Origin: Ferribacterium limneticum
GTDB taxonomy: Bacteria; Pseudomonadota; Gammaproteobacteria; Burkholderiales; Rhodocyclaceae
Assembly (NCBI RefSeq): GCF_020510565.1
Contig: NZ_CP075189.1
Location: 3,524,501-3,588,500, forward strand
DNA length: 64,000 bases
Reading direction: 5' to 3'
Below, piece by piece: positions 35,202 through 44,796 of the stretch (its first letter is position 1; every line of letters begins with the position of its first letter). Under the pieces are notes generated by a model. It did not search any database. It saw only the letters and a program-made list of their open reading frames with translations, and was not told where the DNA came from. The translations under genes were made by a program, and so were the position numbers.

Positions 35202-35755
35202 ACCTGCTGGCCGCCTACGGTCTACTCGCCCACGCTCTGATTTTCGGGGCGCTGACCGCCCTCGTGCCCTTCGGCGAGCTGCGCGCCCGCGTCGCGCTGG
35301 CGGCGACGACGCTGGCCCTGGTGGTCGGCATTGCACCCGGCATGCACGCCTTTTTTGGCACGCCATCGCTGACCCTCGTGGCGCTGGCCATCCTGCAATT
35401 GGCCGACAAAACGCCATCGCCGCTGGGCTACCGCCCGGCACTAGGCCTGCTCGTTTTCGCCATACCGTTCTATGCCGCCTCGCTCGGCTTCGGTTCCTTC
35501 GATCCGTATGCTCTAGGCTACCAGCCGACGCTACTGCTGACCGCCCTGCTGCCACTCGGCCTGGTCTTGTGGTGGAAGCGGCTTGACGTCTGGCTAGCGA
35601 TTCTCGCCATCGACCTCGCCGGCTACGCCAGTGGCGTTTTCGCCAACCTGTGGGATGTCCTGCTCGACCCGCTACTCGTGCTGCTAGCGCTGATCGTCGT
35701 CGTCCGCCGGATCACCATCCGCCGGCTGGCGACAAAAATCGGCAACGCCGGCTGA
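35198..35755 (+). CDS. Polytopic membrane protein, partner of sialidase-like protein
   Basis: A 185-residue protein with about five or six hydrophobic segments (AYGLLAHALIFGALTALVPF, LAATTLALVVGIAPG, TLLLTALLPLGLVLWW and others). No family was recognised. The ATGA overlap with the sialidase-like gene shows translational coupling, so the two probably work together at the membrane. Confidence 0.75.
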   Translation: MNLLAAYGLLAHALIFGALTALVPFGELRARVALAATTLALVVGIAPGMHAFFGTPSLTLVALAILQLADKTPSPLGYRPALGLLVFAIPFYAASLGFGSFDPYALGYQPTLLLTALLPLGLVLWWKRLDVWLAILAIDLAGYASGVFANLWDVLLDPLLVLLALIVVVRRITIRRLATKIGNAG

Positions 35756-35765
35756 GTCAACGAAA

Positions 35766-35785
35766 ACGGGGGCCGAAGCCCCCGT
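35766..35785. terminator. Hairpin terminator between convergent genes
   Basis: ACGGGGGC-CGAA-GCCCCCGT is a perfect 8-bp stem. On the minus strand it is followed by TTTT, so it mainly suits the PEP-CTERM gene. It also sits right behind the membrane-protein gene on the plus strand. Confidence 0.75.
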
Positions 35786-35808
35786 CTGCCTCACTGAAAA
35801 CCGGCGGA

Positions 35809-36756
35809 TCAGGCCGCCAGCTTCCTGCGGCGCGCCACGGCGCCGAGCAGACCAAGACCAGCCAGCAACATGGCGTAGGTTTCCGGCTCGGGAACCGGGG
35901 CGGTCAATACGAACAGCTTCGAGTTCGGCATGCCGGAATCTTCCGCGACCAGATAGATCGTTCCCTTTTCGTCGACAGTCACGCCTTCGATGGCCTGATT
36001 CGTGACACCGCTGAGATCGAGGCTGCTCAACACCTGACCGGAACGGTTGATTTCAATAAGCTTCTTGGAGTCGAGGCTCAGAATCAGCAGATTGTCGGCT
36101 GCAGCGGTACCAACCAAGGCATCAATCGGGGAAAGCGTTTGCACGTCCGAGAAACTGTTGACCCCGAACAGTGAGGTCGTGCCCGAATAAAGCGTGCTCA
36201 TCGAAGAAACACCACCGCCCTGTGCGAACGTCAGGCCGCCAGCCAGCAAAGCCACCGGACCGTCCTGCTTGACCGATACGAAGCTGCCATTGCGCGGATC
36301 GTAGCTGATACCTTCGGTACCGACATTGCCGACAGTGGTGCCGATTGACACAAATTCGGCATTGGCCAAGGCTACGGTGCCACCGGCCACATAGTTGAAC
36401 TTGAATGCATCCTGCAGACGTTCTTCAGCAACGACCAGCACGCCATTGCCCAGATAGGTCAGGCCTTCAGCATCGTTGTTGGTGCTGCCGGTACCGGTCC
36501 AGTTGAAATTCATTTGGCCCAAGGTCTGGCCGGTAAGCGAGATTTCCACGACACCCAGGCCTTCATCGCCGACAAAAAACAACGAGCCCCGATCCCGCGC
36601 GTAGGTCACGGCGGAGGCTTCCAAGCCCATGTCGGACAAAGTATCGAGGTTGTACGTACCGGACACCTGGTAACGCGACAGGTCCAGCGAGGTCTGCGCC
36701 GATGCGGACAAGCTGGCGAATGCCAGCAGAGATGCAATTATTGTCTTCTTGATCAT
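35809..36756 (-). CDS. SdiA-regulated/YjiK-like beta-propeller with PEP-CTERM anchor
   Basis: A 315-residue exported protein. Signal peptide MIKKTIIASLLAFASLSASA. A beta-propeller of the SdiA-regulated (YjiK/phytase-like) type (EASAVTYARDRGSLFFVGDEG, TEGISYDPRNGSFVSVKQ). C-terminal anchor with VPEP, AMLLAGLGLLGAV and RRRK. It lies 15 bp behind the lamin-tail gene, so both form an operon. Function unknown; surface or matrix location is inferred from the anchor. Confidence 0.88.
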   Translation of the reverse strand: MIKKTIIASLLAFASLSASAQTSLDLSRYQVSGTYNLDTLSDMGLEASAVTYARDRGSLFFVGDEGLGVVEISLTGQTLGQMNFNWTGTGSTNNDAEGLTYLGNGVLVVAEERLQDAFKFNYVAGGTVALANAEFVSIGTTVGNVGTEGISYDPRNGSFVSVKQDGPVALLAGGLTFAQGGGVSSMSTLYSGTTSLFGVNSFSDVQTLSPIDALVGTAAADNLLILSLDSKKLIEINRSGQVLSSLDLSGVTNQAIEGVTVDEKGTIYLVAEDSGMPNSKLFVLTAPVPEPETYAMLLAGLGLLGAVARRRKLAA

Positions 36757-36771
36757 GCTATTTGCTCCGTC

Positions 36772-37455
36772 TCAAACTTTACGGCGACGAACGAGACCAG
36801 CGATCAGACCAAGGCCTGCCAGCAACATGGCATAGCTGTCAGGTTCGGGTACTGGTGCGTAAATGAAAGTTCCGGGGTTGCCCAAGTCAACGCTGGAACC
36901 AGAGTAATAGGAACCATAAGCATCGCCTGCGGAAGCCAGCACCCAGTTGGCGGTGATGGTCTCGGAGGTCAAATCGGTGGCAGCCAGCGGATTGCCGCTG
37001 GCATTCTGGGCGCGGATGGTGCCCGGAAAGACAGCGTCACCATAGGTCAGGCGGTCAACGAGAACGTCACCAGCAGCGTAAAGATTGATTTCGTCGCCAC
37101 GTCCAAGGTTATTGGTATTGCCGCCGATCACCTTGACGCTGGCGCCGAGGTTCCAGGCGGAACGAAACTCTGCCGCGGTAGCTTCGGTCAAAATAACCGA
37201 CTCGCCAGCACCAACCAGACCAAAGTCGGCCAGACTGACAGAGCCAGGTGTTCTGCTTGCGTCATCGAAAGACCAGCCGGAAAAGTCCACGGCAACCGAA
37301 CCCATGTTGGTGAATTCGATGTATTCCCCGGTCGTGCCAGTACCGTTGTACATCCATTCAGTAATCTGGACATTGGGAAGGGAAACAGTAGCGAATGCCG
37401 CACCAGGACCGGCAATGGCCAGGGCGGCCGCAATAATGCGCAGGGATTTCTTCAT
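36772..37455 (-). CDS. Lamin-tail-domain protein with PEP-CTERM anchor
   Basis: A 227-residue exported protein starting MKKSLRII. A signal peptide is followed by a lamin-tail (LTD) domain (VQITEWMYNGTGTTGEYIEF...FSGWSFDDAS), then VPEP, AMLLAGLGLIAGL and RRRK. The start at 37455 has a GGAG site 7 bp upstream; an earlier in-frame codon at 37467 is less likely. LTD domains bind surfaces or nucleic acid-related ligands in exported bacterial proteins. It is the first gene of the pair with the propeller protein. No sigma-54 site was found in the 250-bp gap upstream (37456-37705). Confidence 0.85.
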   Translation of the reverse strand: MKKSLRIIAAALAIAGPGAAFATVSLPNVQITEWMYNGTGTTGEYIEFTNMGSVAVDFSGWSFDDASRTPGSVSLADFGLVGAGESVILTEATAAEFRSAWNLGASVKVIGGNTNNLGRGDEINLYAAGDVLVDRLTYGDAVFPGTIRAQNASGNPLAATDLTSETITANWVLASAGDAYGSYYSGSSVDLGNPGTFIYAPVPEPDSYAMLLAGLGLIAGLVRRRKV

Positions 37456-37705
37456 GAGCGACTCCATTCAATTCGAAAGGGGGGAAATAGCTCCCCGCGG
37501 CCGAACGCAACGTGAACCGATACCGGCGGCCGGGGATTGTCCGAAGATTGGCGTGCGCACATTGCGCGCTTGTGACACAGGTCGCAAACGGCATAGTCCG
37601 AATGGATCAGCGCTTGATTTTTCGCACCCAGAAACCGTGAAATTTCTCAGGTTTCACTACGAAAATAAACCGGGAAGCGCAGCGCTTCGCCGGCGCGAGT
37701 CCCGG

Positions 37706-38506
37706 TTAACGGGTCAGCGCTTCGCTGATCAGGCGACGAATGCTGCCGGCCTCGAAAGGCTTGTCGCAGATGGCGGAAACGCCGGCTCGCTCGACGGCGG
37801 CCAGGCGACCCATGTTCTGTTCGCTGGTCACCATGAGCACCGGCACCTCGGCCTGCCAGCTTTGCGTGCGGATGTATTCGGTCAGCTCGCGACCATCCAT
37901 TTCCGGCATGTTGTAGTCGGTAATGACCAGGTCGACCATGGCCTGCTCGAGGAGTGTCACAGCCTCTTTGCCATTGACCGCCTCGGTGATGCGCTCAATG
38001 CCCAGTTCCGAGAGAAGTCGGCGCAAATGGCGACGTGATGCCAAGCTGTCATCGACCACCAGAACGCGGAGGTTTTCGATTTCGGCGACGTCGAGGTCTT
38101 CCGGCGGATTCAGGTAGTCGGCGGCAGCATAGAGCGCGCGCGACAACTGCTGTTCGTCGAAAGGCTTGGCGACGATGCTGCAGGCGCCGGACTGACGAAC
38201 GGGTTCGAGCACCTGCGGCCGGGTTTCGCTGGAAACGAGAATGAAGGGCACGGTTTCGAAATCAGCCTCGGCGCGCATGGCAGCGACCAGCTCGGTACCG
38301 GCCAGATCAGGCAGGTAGAGGCTGCTGATTACGATGACGTTCGCGCTCTCGACCTTGAGCGACGCCAGCGCGGCGCTAGCCGTGTCGACAACGGTGACTT
38401 TCTTGACCCCTTGATGCTCAAGCATCCGGCTGACCAGATGCGCCTGCATTTGCGACGGCTCGACCAGAATGATTGCCAAGTCGGCCAGCGAGGTTGTCAT
38501 TGCCAT
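37706..38506 (-). CDS. Double-receiver response regulator, first receiver degenerate
   Basis: A 266-residue protein made of two receiver domains. The second (about residues 140-262) is complete: LVVDDS acidic pair, phospho-acceptor in LVITDYNMPEMDG, Thr in LMVTSEQ, Lys in CDKPF. The first (about 10-125) has a serine where the phospho-acceptor should be (VIVISSLYLPDLAG) but keeps AKPF. So one half is probably a non-phosphorylated interaction domain. No output domain is present. A GGAG site supports the start at 38506. Confidence 0.85.
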   Translation of the reverse strand: MAMTTSLADLAIILVEPSQMQAHLVSRMLEHQGVKKVTVVDTASAALASLKVESANVIVISSLYLPDLAGTELVAAMRAEADFETVPFILVSSETRPQVLEPVRQSGACSIVAKPFDEQQLSRALYAAADYLNPPEDLDVAEIENLRVLVVDDSLASRRHLRRLLSELGIERITEAVNGKEAVTLLEQAMVDLVITDYNMPEMDGRELTEYIRTQSWQAEVPVLMVTSEQNMGRLAAVERAGVSAICDKPFEAGSIRRLISEALTR

Positions 38507-38583
38507 GCGATCACTCCGGAACGAAGGGGAATGATCTCACTATAGCAGCCAGCAGGCGGCCGGGGGGCCATCTGTGCCAGCCT

Positions 38584-38676
38584 TTATCCGTGCAGACGGG
38601 CGGCGGCGACGCTGGCCAGGACTTCGCCAACGCGCTTGCCGCAGCCGTAACCGGAGTGAAAAACGACGATGCTCAT
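38584..38676 (-). pseudogene. Remnant of flavodoxin-fold NAD(P)H-dependent oxidoreductase
   Basis: A 30-codon frame, MSIVVFHSGYGCGKRVGEVL onwards, joins what looks like the N-terminus of a WrbA-like reductase (IVVFHSGYG) to a typical C-terminal helix (GKRVGEVLASVAAA). About 150 residues of the middle are missing. Its start overlaps the pirin stop by 4 bp (ATGA), as expected for an original pirin-reductase operon. I read it as an internal deletion, not a real small gene. Confidence 0.55.
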
Positions 38677-39380
38677 GCGGCAGGCGGCAGGTCGAAGAGC
38701 AGGAATTCCGCTTCTGCACTCGCCAAAAACCGGAGGTCGGTTTCGTCGGCAATCTTGGCGCCGTCACCGGCATTTACGTTTTTGCCGTTTATTTCCAGTT
38801 GACCGTAGATAACGTGCACATAGCCCAGCCGGCCGGCCGCCAAGCGGTAATCAATGCTTTCGCCGGGCGCCAGCAGGCTGGCCCACAGGCGCGCATCCTG
38901 GCCGATGGTCGTGCTGCCGTCGGCACCGTCCGGCGAGGCAACGAGCCGCCAGCGGCCGCGCAGCTCGGCGAGCGGCAGGGCCTGCTGCTCGTAGCTGGCC
39001 GGCGTGCCGTGCTGCGCCGGCTCGATCCAGATTTGCAGCAGGTGCGTTTCTTCGTCGGCCGACGGGTTGGACTCGCTGTGCAGGATGCCCTTGCCGGCGC
39101 TCATGCGCTGCACTTCGCCGCGCCGGATCAAGCCGCCGTGGCCGAGGCTATCCTTGTGCTCGAGCGTCCCGGACAGGATGTAGGTGACGATTTCCATGTC
39201 GCGATGGCCATGCCGGCCGAAACCGGTACCCGGGGCGACGCGGTCCTCGTTGATGACGCGCAGGGCACCCCAGCCCATTTCGTCCGGGTCGTGATAATCG
39301 GCAAAGGAAAAACTGTGTTTGGCGCGCAGCCAGCCATGGTCGGCGTAACCGCGTTCGGCAGAAGGGCGAAGCTGGATCAC
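38673..39380 (-). CDS. Pirin-family bicupin (YhhW-like)
   Basis: A 235-residue pirin family protein. The metal-binding motif is in the N-terminal cupin: GFGRHGHRDMEIVTYIL, then GEVQRMSAGKGILHSE. Some relatives open the quercetin ring, but substrate here is unknown. The C-terminal cupin carries a degenerate copy of the dispersed repeat (R10), read as IYGQLEINGKNVN. It is flanked by a deleted reductase and a truncated LysR-type regulator, so the locus is decaying although pirin itself is intact. Confidence 0.85.
   Translation of the reverse strand: MIQLRPSAERGYADHGWLRAKHSFSFADYHDPDEMGWGALRVINEDRVAPGTGFGRHGHRDMEIVTYILSGTLEHKDSLGHGGLIRRGEVQRMSAGKGILHSESNPSADEETHLLQIWIEPAQHGTPASYEQQALPLAELRGRWRLVASPDGADGSTTIGQDARLWASLLAPGESIDYRLAAGRLGYVHVIYGQLEINGKNVNAGDGAKIADETDLRFLASAEAEFLLFDLPPAA
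38772..38809 (-). repeat. Dispersed repeat, copy R10 within pirin gene
   Basis: Reading the minus strand: CTACGGTCAACTGGAAATAA, then ACGGCAAAAACGTAAAT. Head and body are in order with a few changes. It forms part of the conserved second cupin without an obvious insertion. Confidence 0.6.
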
Positions 39381-39428
39381 TGCAATCTCCTTGTGAATGA
39401 ATCGTAATGATTAGTCACCATAGTATTT

Positions 39429-39647
39429 GTGGTGTTCAACAATAAACAGCGCATGCCCTCCGCGCTGTCGCACGCCGTGGCCAAACTGGAAGGCGATCTC
39501 GGCATCACCTTATTCCTGCGCGAAGGGCGCAAGGCCATGCTCAACCAGGCTGGACGCACGCGGCTCGACGATGGCCGTCACCTGCTGCGCGCGGCGAGCG
39601 AACTGGCCGCTCACGCGGTCACAAGCGCGCTAACTGCAGGTCTTTGA
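39429..39647 (+). pseudogene. Truncated LysR-type regulator fragment
   Basis: A 72-codon frame. From MPSALSHAVAKLEGDLGITL onwards it matches the recognition-helix half of a LysR-family DNA-binding domain. The first helix of the domain and the whole effector domain are missing. It lies divergent from pirin, where LysR genes are often found. Read as a remnant, not a functional regulator. Confidence 0.7.
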
Positions 39648-39721
39648 ATCAGTGATTTACCCTGTCCACACACGCCCCAGATAGTGCTATCGTGAAAGCA
39701 TAATCAACAAAAAATGCAACA

Positions 39722-42700
39722 GTGGAAAAATCAGGACATGGCCCACTCGACAGCAGTCAACAAGGCCACTATCTCCCTCAGCTCCTGCTGAGGGAAGGTG
39801 GTGCCTGGTTCGCGCTCGGCCTCATTCTGGCCATCACCGCCGGGCTCTACAGCTTTGTTCGGCAAAGCACCGAAGAACAGATTTACCAGCGCTTCCTCTA
39901 TCGGGCCGAACAGGAACGCAGCATCCTGCTCTCCCGCCTCAATACCCATGCCCAGGTCCTGCGTGGGGCGGCGGCCTTCATTGAAGCGAGCGACGATGTC
40001 AATCGCGAAGAATGGCACAGCTATGTGAGCAACCTGCAACTGGCCAGAACCTTGCCCGGCATCCAGGCCACCGGTTATTCGCTGATGATCCACCCCCGCG
40101 ACAAGGCGGCCCATGAGCAAAGCATCCGGGCCGAGGGCTTTCCCGACTACACCATCAAACCCGGCGGCAAACGCGAACAGTACAGCAGCATCATTTTTCT
40201 CGAGCCATTCACCGAACTCAATCAGATCGCTCTCGGCTACGACATGGTCTCGGAACCGGTTCGCCGGCGCGCCATCGAACGGGCGCGGGACAACGGAGAA
40301 CCGGCCCTGTCGGGAAAGATCACCCTGCTCCAGGAAATCGGTCAGCAGGTTCAGCCCGGCTTCCTGATCTATATGCCCGTTTACCGGGCCGGCCAGCGCC
40401 GCGAGACCGTTGAGGAACGCCGGGCGGCTCTGCAGGGCTTGAGCTACGCGGCTTTCCGGGCGCACGACCTGTTGTCCAGCGTAATCACCAAGGACAACAA
40501 GGACGTCGAGATCGAGCTCTACGACCTGGCCGTGGCACCGGAAAACCTGCTTTTTGACTCGCACGCCGGAAAAACGTCGGCGCGCGGCCGCCAGCACGTC
40601 ACGCTGGCGATTGAATTTGGTGGTCACCAATGGGCTGCGCAACTGCACAGCCGCCCCGAGTTCGACCGCATCACGTGGACGCCATTGCCGCTCAGCATCG
40701 CCATCGGCGGCACCTTGAGCGGCCTCATGGCTTTTTTCTGGCTGCGCCGCAACGAGCGCTACCGGCGGCACATCACGGGCTACGCCGAGCGTTTGGGCAA
40801 GAACGAGAAGCGTCTGAGAACGCTGATCGACACCCTTCCCGACATTGTCTGCCTGAAGGACGGCGAGGGCCGGTGGACCGAAGCCAACACCCTCCTGCTG
40901 CGCATGCTGGGCCTGAGCAACACCGATTATCGTGGCTCGACCAGCCAGGAGCTGGCGGCCTCGGGCAAATTCGACACGGCGCCGCTCGCCCTGCTTGAGG
41001 CTACGGACGAGGCAGTCTGGGCCAACGGCGAACGCCTGCATGACGAACTGATTTTCCGCGACGACAAGGGTGGTGAGCAGGTTTTCGACGTCGCCAAAGT
41101 CCCCCTGTTTGGCACCGATGGCAGCCGCCAGGCGCTGGTCATGGTTGGCCACGACATTACGTCGCGCGTCCAGATCGAAAAGGAGCTGCGTTCGGCCGAA
41201 CGCAAGTTCCGCGGTCTGGTCGAGCAGTCGCTGGCCGGGGTCTACATCATCCAGGGCCCACATTTTCGCTATGTGAATCCGTGGTTTGCCAAGGTTTTCG
41301 GCTACGACTCGCCGGAGGAGATCATCGACCGCGTCGCGGTCATCGATCTGGTTGCCCCGGAGGACCGGCAGAGGGTCATGGACAACGTCCGGCGGCGTGA
41401 AAGCGGTGAAATCGAGGCGCTGCATTACGGCTTTTCCGGTCTGCGCACGGACGGCGGCACGGTGGCCGTCGAGGTCTTCGGTACCGCGGTGGATTACGAA
41501 GGCCAGCCGGCGGTGATCGGGATCATCATCGACATCTCCAAGCGCAAGCAGGCCGAGGCTGAATTGCAGGGTTACAGGGCGCACCTTGAGGAGCTTGTCG
41601 CCTCGCGCACGGCCGATCTCGAACTGGCCAAGGAAGCTGCCGAAACGGCCAATCGCGCCAAGAGCACCTTCCTCGCCAACATGAGCCACGAGCTGCGCAC
41701 GCCGATGAACGCGATCATCGGCCTGACGCACATCCTGAGCCGGCGCAGCAGCGACCCGGAACAACGCGACAAGCTGGGCAAGATCGACAAGGCCGCCGGC
41801 CATCTACTCTGCCTGCTCAACGATATTCTCGACCTGTCGAAAATCGACGCCGAACGACTGACGCTGGAGCAAACGCCGTTGCGCCTGGGCAGCATCATCG
41901 CCAACATCGAAAGCCTGGTCAGCGACAAAGTGGCGGCCAAGGGCCTGCAGTTGGAGCTCGACATCGACCCGCGGCTAGCCGGGACGGAATTGCTCGGCGA
42001 CCCCTTGCGCCTGCAGCAGATCTTGCTCAACGTAATCGACAACGCCGTCAAATTCACCGACCGGGGCCGCGTTTCAATCGGCGCCACGACGGCCGCCGAG
42101 ACGGCGCGCACCCTGACCGCTCGCCTGGTCATTCAGGATACCGGCATCGGCATCCCGCCCGAGGCGCAGGAGCGCATCTTCTCGCCTTTCGAACAGGCCG
42201 ATGGATCAACCACCCGGCGCCATGGCGGAACGGGCCTCGGCCTGGCCATCGTCCGGCGACTGGTCCGGCTCATGAACGGCAGACTGGAGCTCAACAGCAC
42301 GCCGGGCGAGGGCAGCACCTTCATTCTGACCGTCGCTTTCGACAAGGCGGCGCCGGACGCGGCCGAGCCATCCGCCACGCCAGCCGGCGAGGCGGGCGCC
42401 ACCGGGCTCGACAACTTCAGCGGCAAACGCGTGCTGCTGGCCGAAGATGACCCGATCAACCAGGAAGTGGCGCTCGAACTGCTGCAATGCCTGCCTGGCC
42501 TGGTCATCGATGTCGCCGACGACGGGGCCATCGCCCTCGAGCGCGCCGGCGAGACACGCTACGACCTGATCATCATGGACATGCAGATGCCGAACATGGA
42601 TGGCCTGCTGGCGACCGCCGCCATCCGCCGCCTGCCCGGCTATGCAACGACCCCGATCCTGGCGATGACGGCCAATGCCTTCGCCGAAGACAAGGCGCGC

Positions 42701-42805
42701 TGCCTGGCAGCGGGCATGTCGGATTTCATCGCAAAACCGGTCAAGCCGGAACTGCTCTACGCCAAGCTGGAACAGTGGCTGGGCGGCAAGGCCGAGTCGG
42801 CCTGA
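39722..42805 (+). CDS. CHASE-PAS hybrid sensor histidine kinase
   Basis: A 1027-residue inner-membrane kinase. Membrane segments at about residues 27-46 and 320-340 enclose a CHASE domain ([18 protein letters not shown]). Two PAS domains (about 370-480 and 490-605) and a coiled coil follow. The HisKA/HATPase core has the phospho-His in [13 protein letters not shown] and the ATP lid in [15 protein letters not shown]. The C-terminal receiver has its Asp in [13 protein letters not shown]. The start is a GTG at 39722 and is the least certain part. Its stop codon lies at the edge of repeat R11. Confidence 0.92.
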   Translation: MEKSGHGPLDSSQQGHYLPQLLLREGGAWFALGLILAITAGLYSFVRQSTEEQIYQRFLYRAEQERSILLSRLNTHAQVLRGAAAFIEASDDVNREEWHSYVSNLQLARTLPGIQATGYSLMIHPRDKAAHEQSIRAEGFPDYTIKPGGKREQYSSIIFLEPFTELNQIALGYDMVSEPVRRRAIERARDNGEPALSGKITLLQEIGQQVQPGFLIYMPVYRAGQRRETVEERRAALQGLSYAAFRAHDLLSSVITKDNKDVEIELYDLAVAPENLLFDSHAGKTSARGRQHVTLAIEFGGHQWAAQLHSRPEFDRITWTPLPLSIAIGGTLSGLMAFFWLRRNERYRRHITGYAERLGKNEKRLRTLIDTLPDIVCLKDGEGRWTEANTLLLRMLGLSNTDYRGSTSQELAASGKFDTAPLALLEATDEAVWANGERLHDELIFRDDKGGEQVFDVAKVPLFGTDGSRQALVMVGHDITSRVQIEKELRSAERKFRGLVEQSLAGVYIIQGPHFRYVNPWFAKVFGYDSPEEIIDRVAVIDLVAPEDRQRVMDNVRRRESGEIEALHYGFSGLRTDGGTVAVEVFGTAVDYEGQPAVIGIIIDISKRKQAEAELQGYRAHLEELVASRTADLELAKEAAETANRAKSTFLANMSHELRTPMNAIIGLTHILSRRSSDPEQRDKLGKIDKAAGHLLCLLNDILDLSKIDAERLTLEQTPLRLGSIIANIESLVSDKVAAKGLQLELDIDPRLAGTELLGDPLRLQQILLNVIDNAVKFTDRGRVSIGATTAAETARTLTARLVIQDTGIGIPPEAQERIFSPFEQADGSTTRRHGGTGLGLAIVRRLVRLMNGRLELNSTPGEGSTFILTVAFDKAAPDAAEPSATPAGEAGATGLDNFSGKRVLLAEDDPINQEVALELLQCLPGLVIDVADDGAIALERAGETRYDLIIMDMQMPNMDGLLATAAIRRLPGYATTPILAMTANAFAEDKARCLAAGMSDFIAKPVKPELLYAKLEQWLGGKAESA

Positions 42806-42840
42806 TTTCGTTTTTGGGCTTTATTTCCGGTTGACCGTGG
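42804..42840 (-). repeat. Dispersed repeat, copy R11
   Basis: Reverse orientation: GATTTCGTTTTTGGG, CTTTATTTCC, GGTTGACCGTGG. It overlaps the last two bases of the kinase stop codon and fills the gap to the convergent ParA-like gene. Confidence 0.85.
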
Positions 42841-42847
42841 GAATCGG

Positions 42848-43474
42848 CTACTCCGCCTCGACCCACTTGATGATCGCCTGCCATTGCTCGATATCGCGCT
42901 CGGCGCGCGACGGCGGCAGGTCGAAGATGGTCATGCCGGCGGCCGTGGCCTGGACATAGGTCTGCGTATCGCGCAGGTAGGCCAGCACGGGCAGGTCAAA
43001 GGTGGCGAAGAAGCGTTCGAGCTCGCCGGCCGCACGGGTTCGCGCATCGACCCGCATGCCGATCACGGCGACGTCGGCCTTGCCTTTGCGCACGGCCTTT
43101 TCAGATAGCAGTTCGGCCAGGAAATGGCGGGTCGCCAGCATGTCGAACATCGATGGCTGGACCGGCACGATGACCCGCGTCGACAGCTTGAGCACGCGTT
43201 CGAGCAGCTTGCCGTGCAGACCGGCCGGGGTATCGAGGACGACGTGCGTGGTGCCCTTGGGCGGCCGTGAGATCTTGTCTTCGCCGACCGCCCAAGTATC
43301 GATGGTGGGCAGGGCGAAGGGGCGCATGCCCAGCCATTCGCGCGACGATTGCTGACGGTCGATATCGCCGAGCATCACCTCTTCACCCTTGTTGGCAAAA
43401 TAGCCGGCCAGATTGGTCGCCAGCGTGCTTTTGCCCGAGCCGCCCTTGGGATTGGCAACGAGAAACGCCTTCAT
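42848..43474 (-). CDS. ParA/MinD-superfamily ATPase
   Basis: A 208-residue orphan ParA-like ATPase. The deviant Walker A is KGGSGKST (residues about 10-17) in the context FLVANPKGGSGKSTLATN. The switch region DIDRQQSS follows. No ParB gene or centromere-like repeats are adjacent, so it is not a plasmid-type partition system. Its start overlaps the stop of the TAXI protein gene (ATGA), which places it in the operon qor-TAXI-parA. It may position an unknown cargo. Confidence 0.85.
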   Translation of the reverse strand: MKAFLVANPKGGSGKSTLATNLAGYFANKGEEVMLGDIDRQQSSREWLGMRPFALPTIDTWAVGEDKISRPPKGTTHVVLDTPAGLHGKLLERVLKLSTRVIVPVQPSMFDMLATRHFLAELLSEKAVRKGKADVAVIGMRVDARTRAAGELERFFATFDLPVLAYLRDTQTYVQATAAGMTIFDLPPSRAERDIEQWQAIIKWVEAE

Positions 43475-44796
43475 GTTGCTGATTCCTTCTTGTCGAGGAT
43501 ATGGCGAACCAGATTGACGTGTTCGCGCAGGGTATAAGCCAGATCAGTGAAGCCGAGCGGGATGTGCAGGGCGCTGGCCTCATCGTCGAGGGCATCGAGC
43601 CGGCTGCGATAGTCGGCCAGTTTGGCCGGATCGAAATGGAGCTTGAGGTCGTCTTCGAGGAACTTGAGCTCGCCGTAGATCCGGAACACCTTGGAGCGCA
43701 CCCGCCAGTTGTAAATCGCCGGCGCCACCTTGAGCAGCGGGATGAGCAGCACGAAAACCGGGACCAGCATGACGATCAGCCGGTCGACCAGCACCGCCAG
43801 CCAGAACGGCAGGTAGCGCTGCAGGAAGGAGGGGCCGGACTTGAAGTGGCGCGCCGCCTCGGGCGACAGCGGCAGCATCTGGTCCATATAGGACGGGAAT
43901 TCGCCGGCATCCTGGAAGAAGCCGGATTTGCCATGCACCTCGCTGGCCGCCTGCAGGATCAGCGCCTGCAAGGCCGGATGGAGGTCGTCGCGGACGATCA
44001 GGTTGGCCGTCGGCGCCAGCACCTTGATGTCTTCCGGCGGAAAATCGCGGACCAGATCGGCGACGCCCTGCGGAAAGGTCAGCTTGGTCAGGAAAGGAAA
44101 GCGGCGCTGGTAGGCGCGGTCCTGGGCGAAGCTCATGAGCTTGACGCCTGGCGAGCGGATCAGCACCTGGACGACCGGCGCCGTTTCCGCGGCGATGATG
44201 AAAGCGGCGTCGATCCGCCCCTGCTGCAGCTCTTCAGCCGCCGACAGGCCGGCCAGCGGGACCAGATGCTTGCCGGCGGGAATTTCGTTGGCGTCGAGCA
44301 ACTGCTGCGCCAACTGGCGCACTCCCGAGCCTTCCTGGCCGATGGCGATGCGTTTGCCCTTGAGCTCGGTCAGGCGGGTCAGCACCTTGTCGCCGCGATA
44401 GAAGACCCAGACCGGCTCGTAAAAAAGGCTGCCGAGCGAGAGCAGGCCGGAATCATCCACGGCGTCGGGATCGGGGTTTGGCGGCACGACACCGCCCTGG
44501 ACGAAGCCGATCTGCACTTCATCGTTTTTCAGACGATCCAGATTTTCCAGTGAACCGGCCGAAGTCCGGACCTCGAGCGTGATGCCGTTCTTGGCCAGGA
44601 TGGTCGCGTAACGCTTGGCAAACTGGTAATAGGCGCCACTTTCGCTGCCCGTGCTGATGGCGATTTTCGTCGGCGGCGCCGGCTCGACGAACTGGTAGGC
44701 GACCGCGAAGCCGATGCCGGCGAGCAGGACGATCCACCAGGCGGTGGCGAACAGGTCGCGCAGCGAAAGCAGTCCAGCCTTGATTTTGGCCATCAT
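43471..44796 (-). CDS. Membrane-anchored TAXI-family TRAP solute-binding protein
   Basis: A 441-residue protein. N-terminal membrane segment (AWWIVLLAGIGFAVAYQF, about residues 19-36). Periplasmic TAXI solute-binding domain (ISTGSESGAYYQFAKRYATI). Then one or two C-terminal hydrophobic segments (VDRLIVMLVPVFVLLIPLL) and a cytoplasmic tail of about 90 residues. No TRAP membrane component is nearby. The anchor and tail suggest a sensor or a shared-transporter role. It starts in the qor stop (ATGATG) and ends in the parA start. Confidence 0.85.
   Translation of the reverse strand: MMAKIKAGLLSLRDLFATAWWIVLLAGIGFAVAYQFVEPAPPTKIAISTGSESGAYYQFAKRYATILAKNGITLEVRTSAGSLENLDRLKNDEVQIGFVQGGVVPPNPDPDAVDDSGLLSLGSLFYEPVWVFYRGDKVLTRLTELKGKRIAIGQEGSGVRQLAQQLLDANEIPAGKHLVPLAGLSAAEELQQGRIDAAFIIAAETAPVVQVLIRSPGVKLMSFAQDRAYQRRFPFLTKLTFPQGVADLVRDFPPEDIKVLAPTANLIVRDDLHPALQALILQAASEVHGKSGFFQDAGEFPSYMDQMLPLSPEAARHFKSGPSFLQRYLPFWLAVLVDRLIVMLVPVFVLLIPLLKVAPAIYNWRVRSKVFRIYGELKFLEDDLKLHFDPAKLADYRSRLDALDDEASALHIPLGFTDLAYTLREHVNLVRHILDKKESAT

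Noticed and set aside
39731..41803. A 690-codon frame antisense to the hybrid kinase
   Set aside because: Shadow frame opposite the CHASE/PAS/kinase coding sequence.
42848..43474. Plasmid-type partition locus
   Set aside because: The ParA-like gene has no ParB or centromere repeats and is embedded in an operon with qorA and a TAXI protein.
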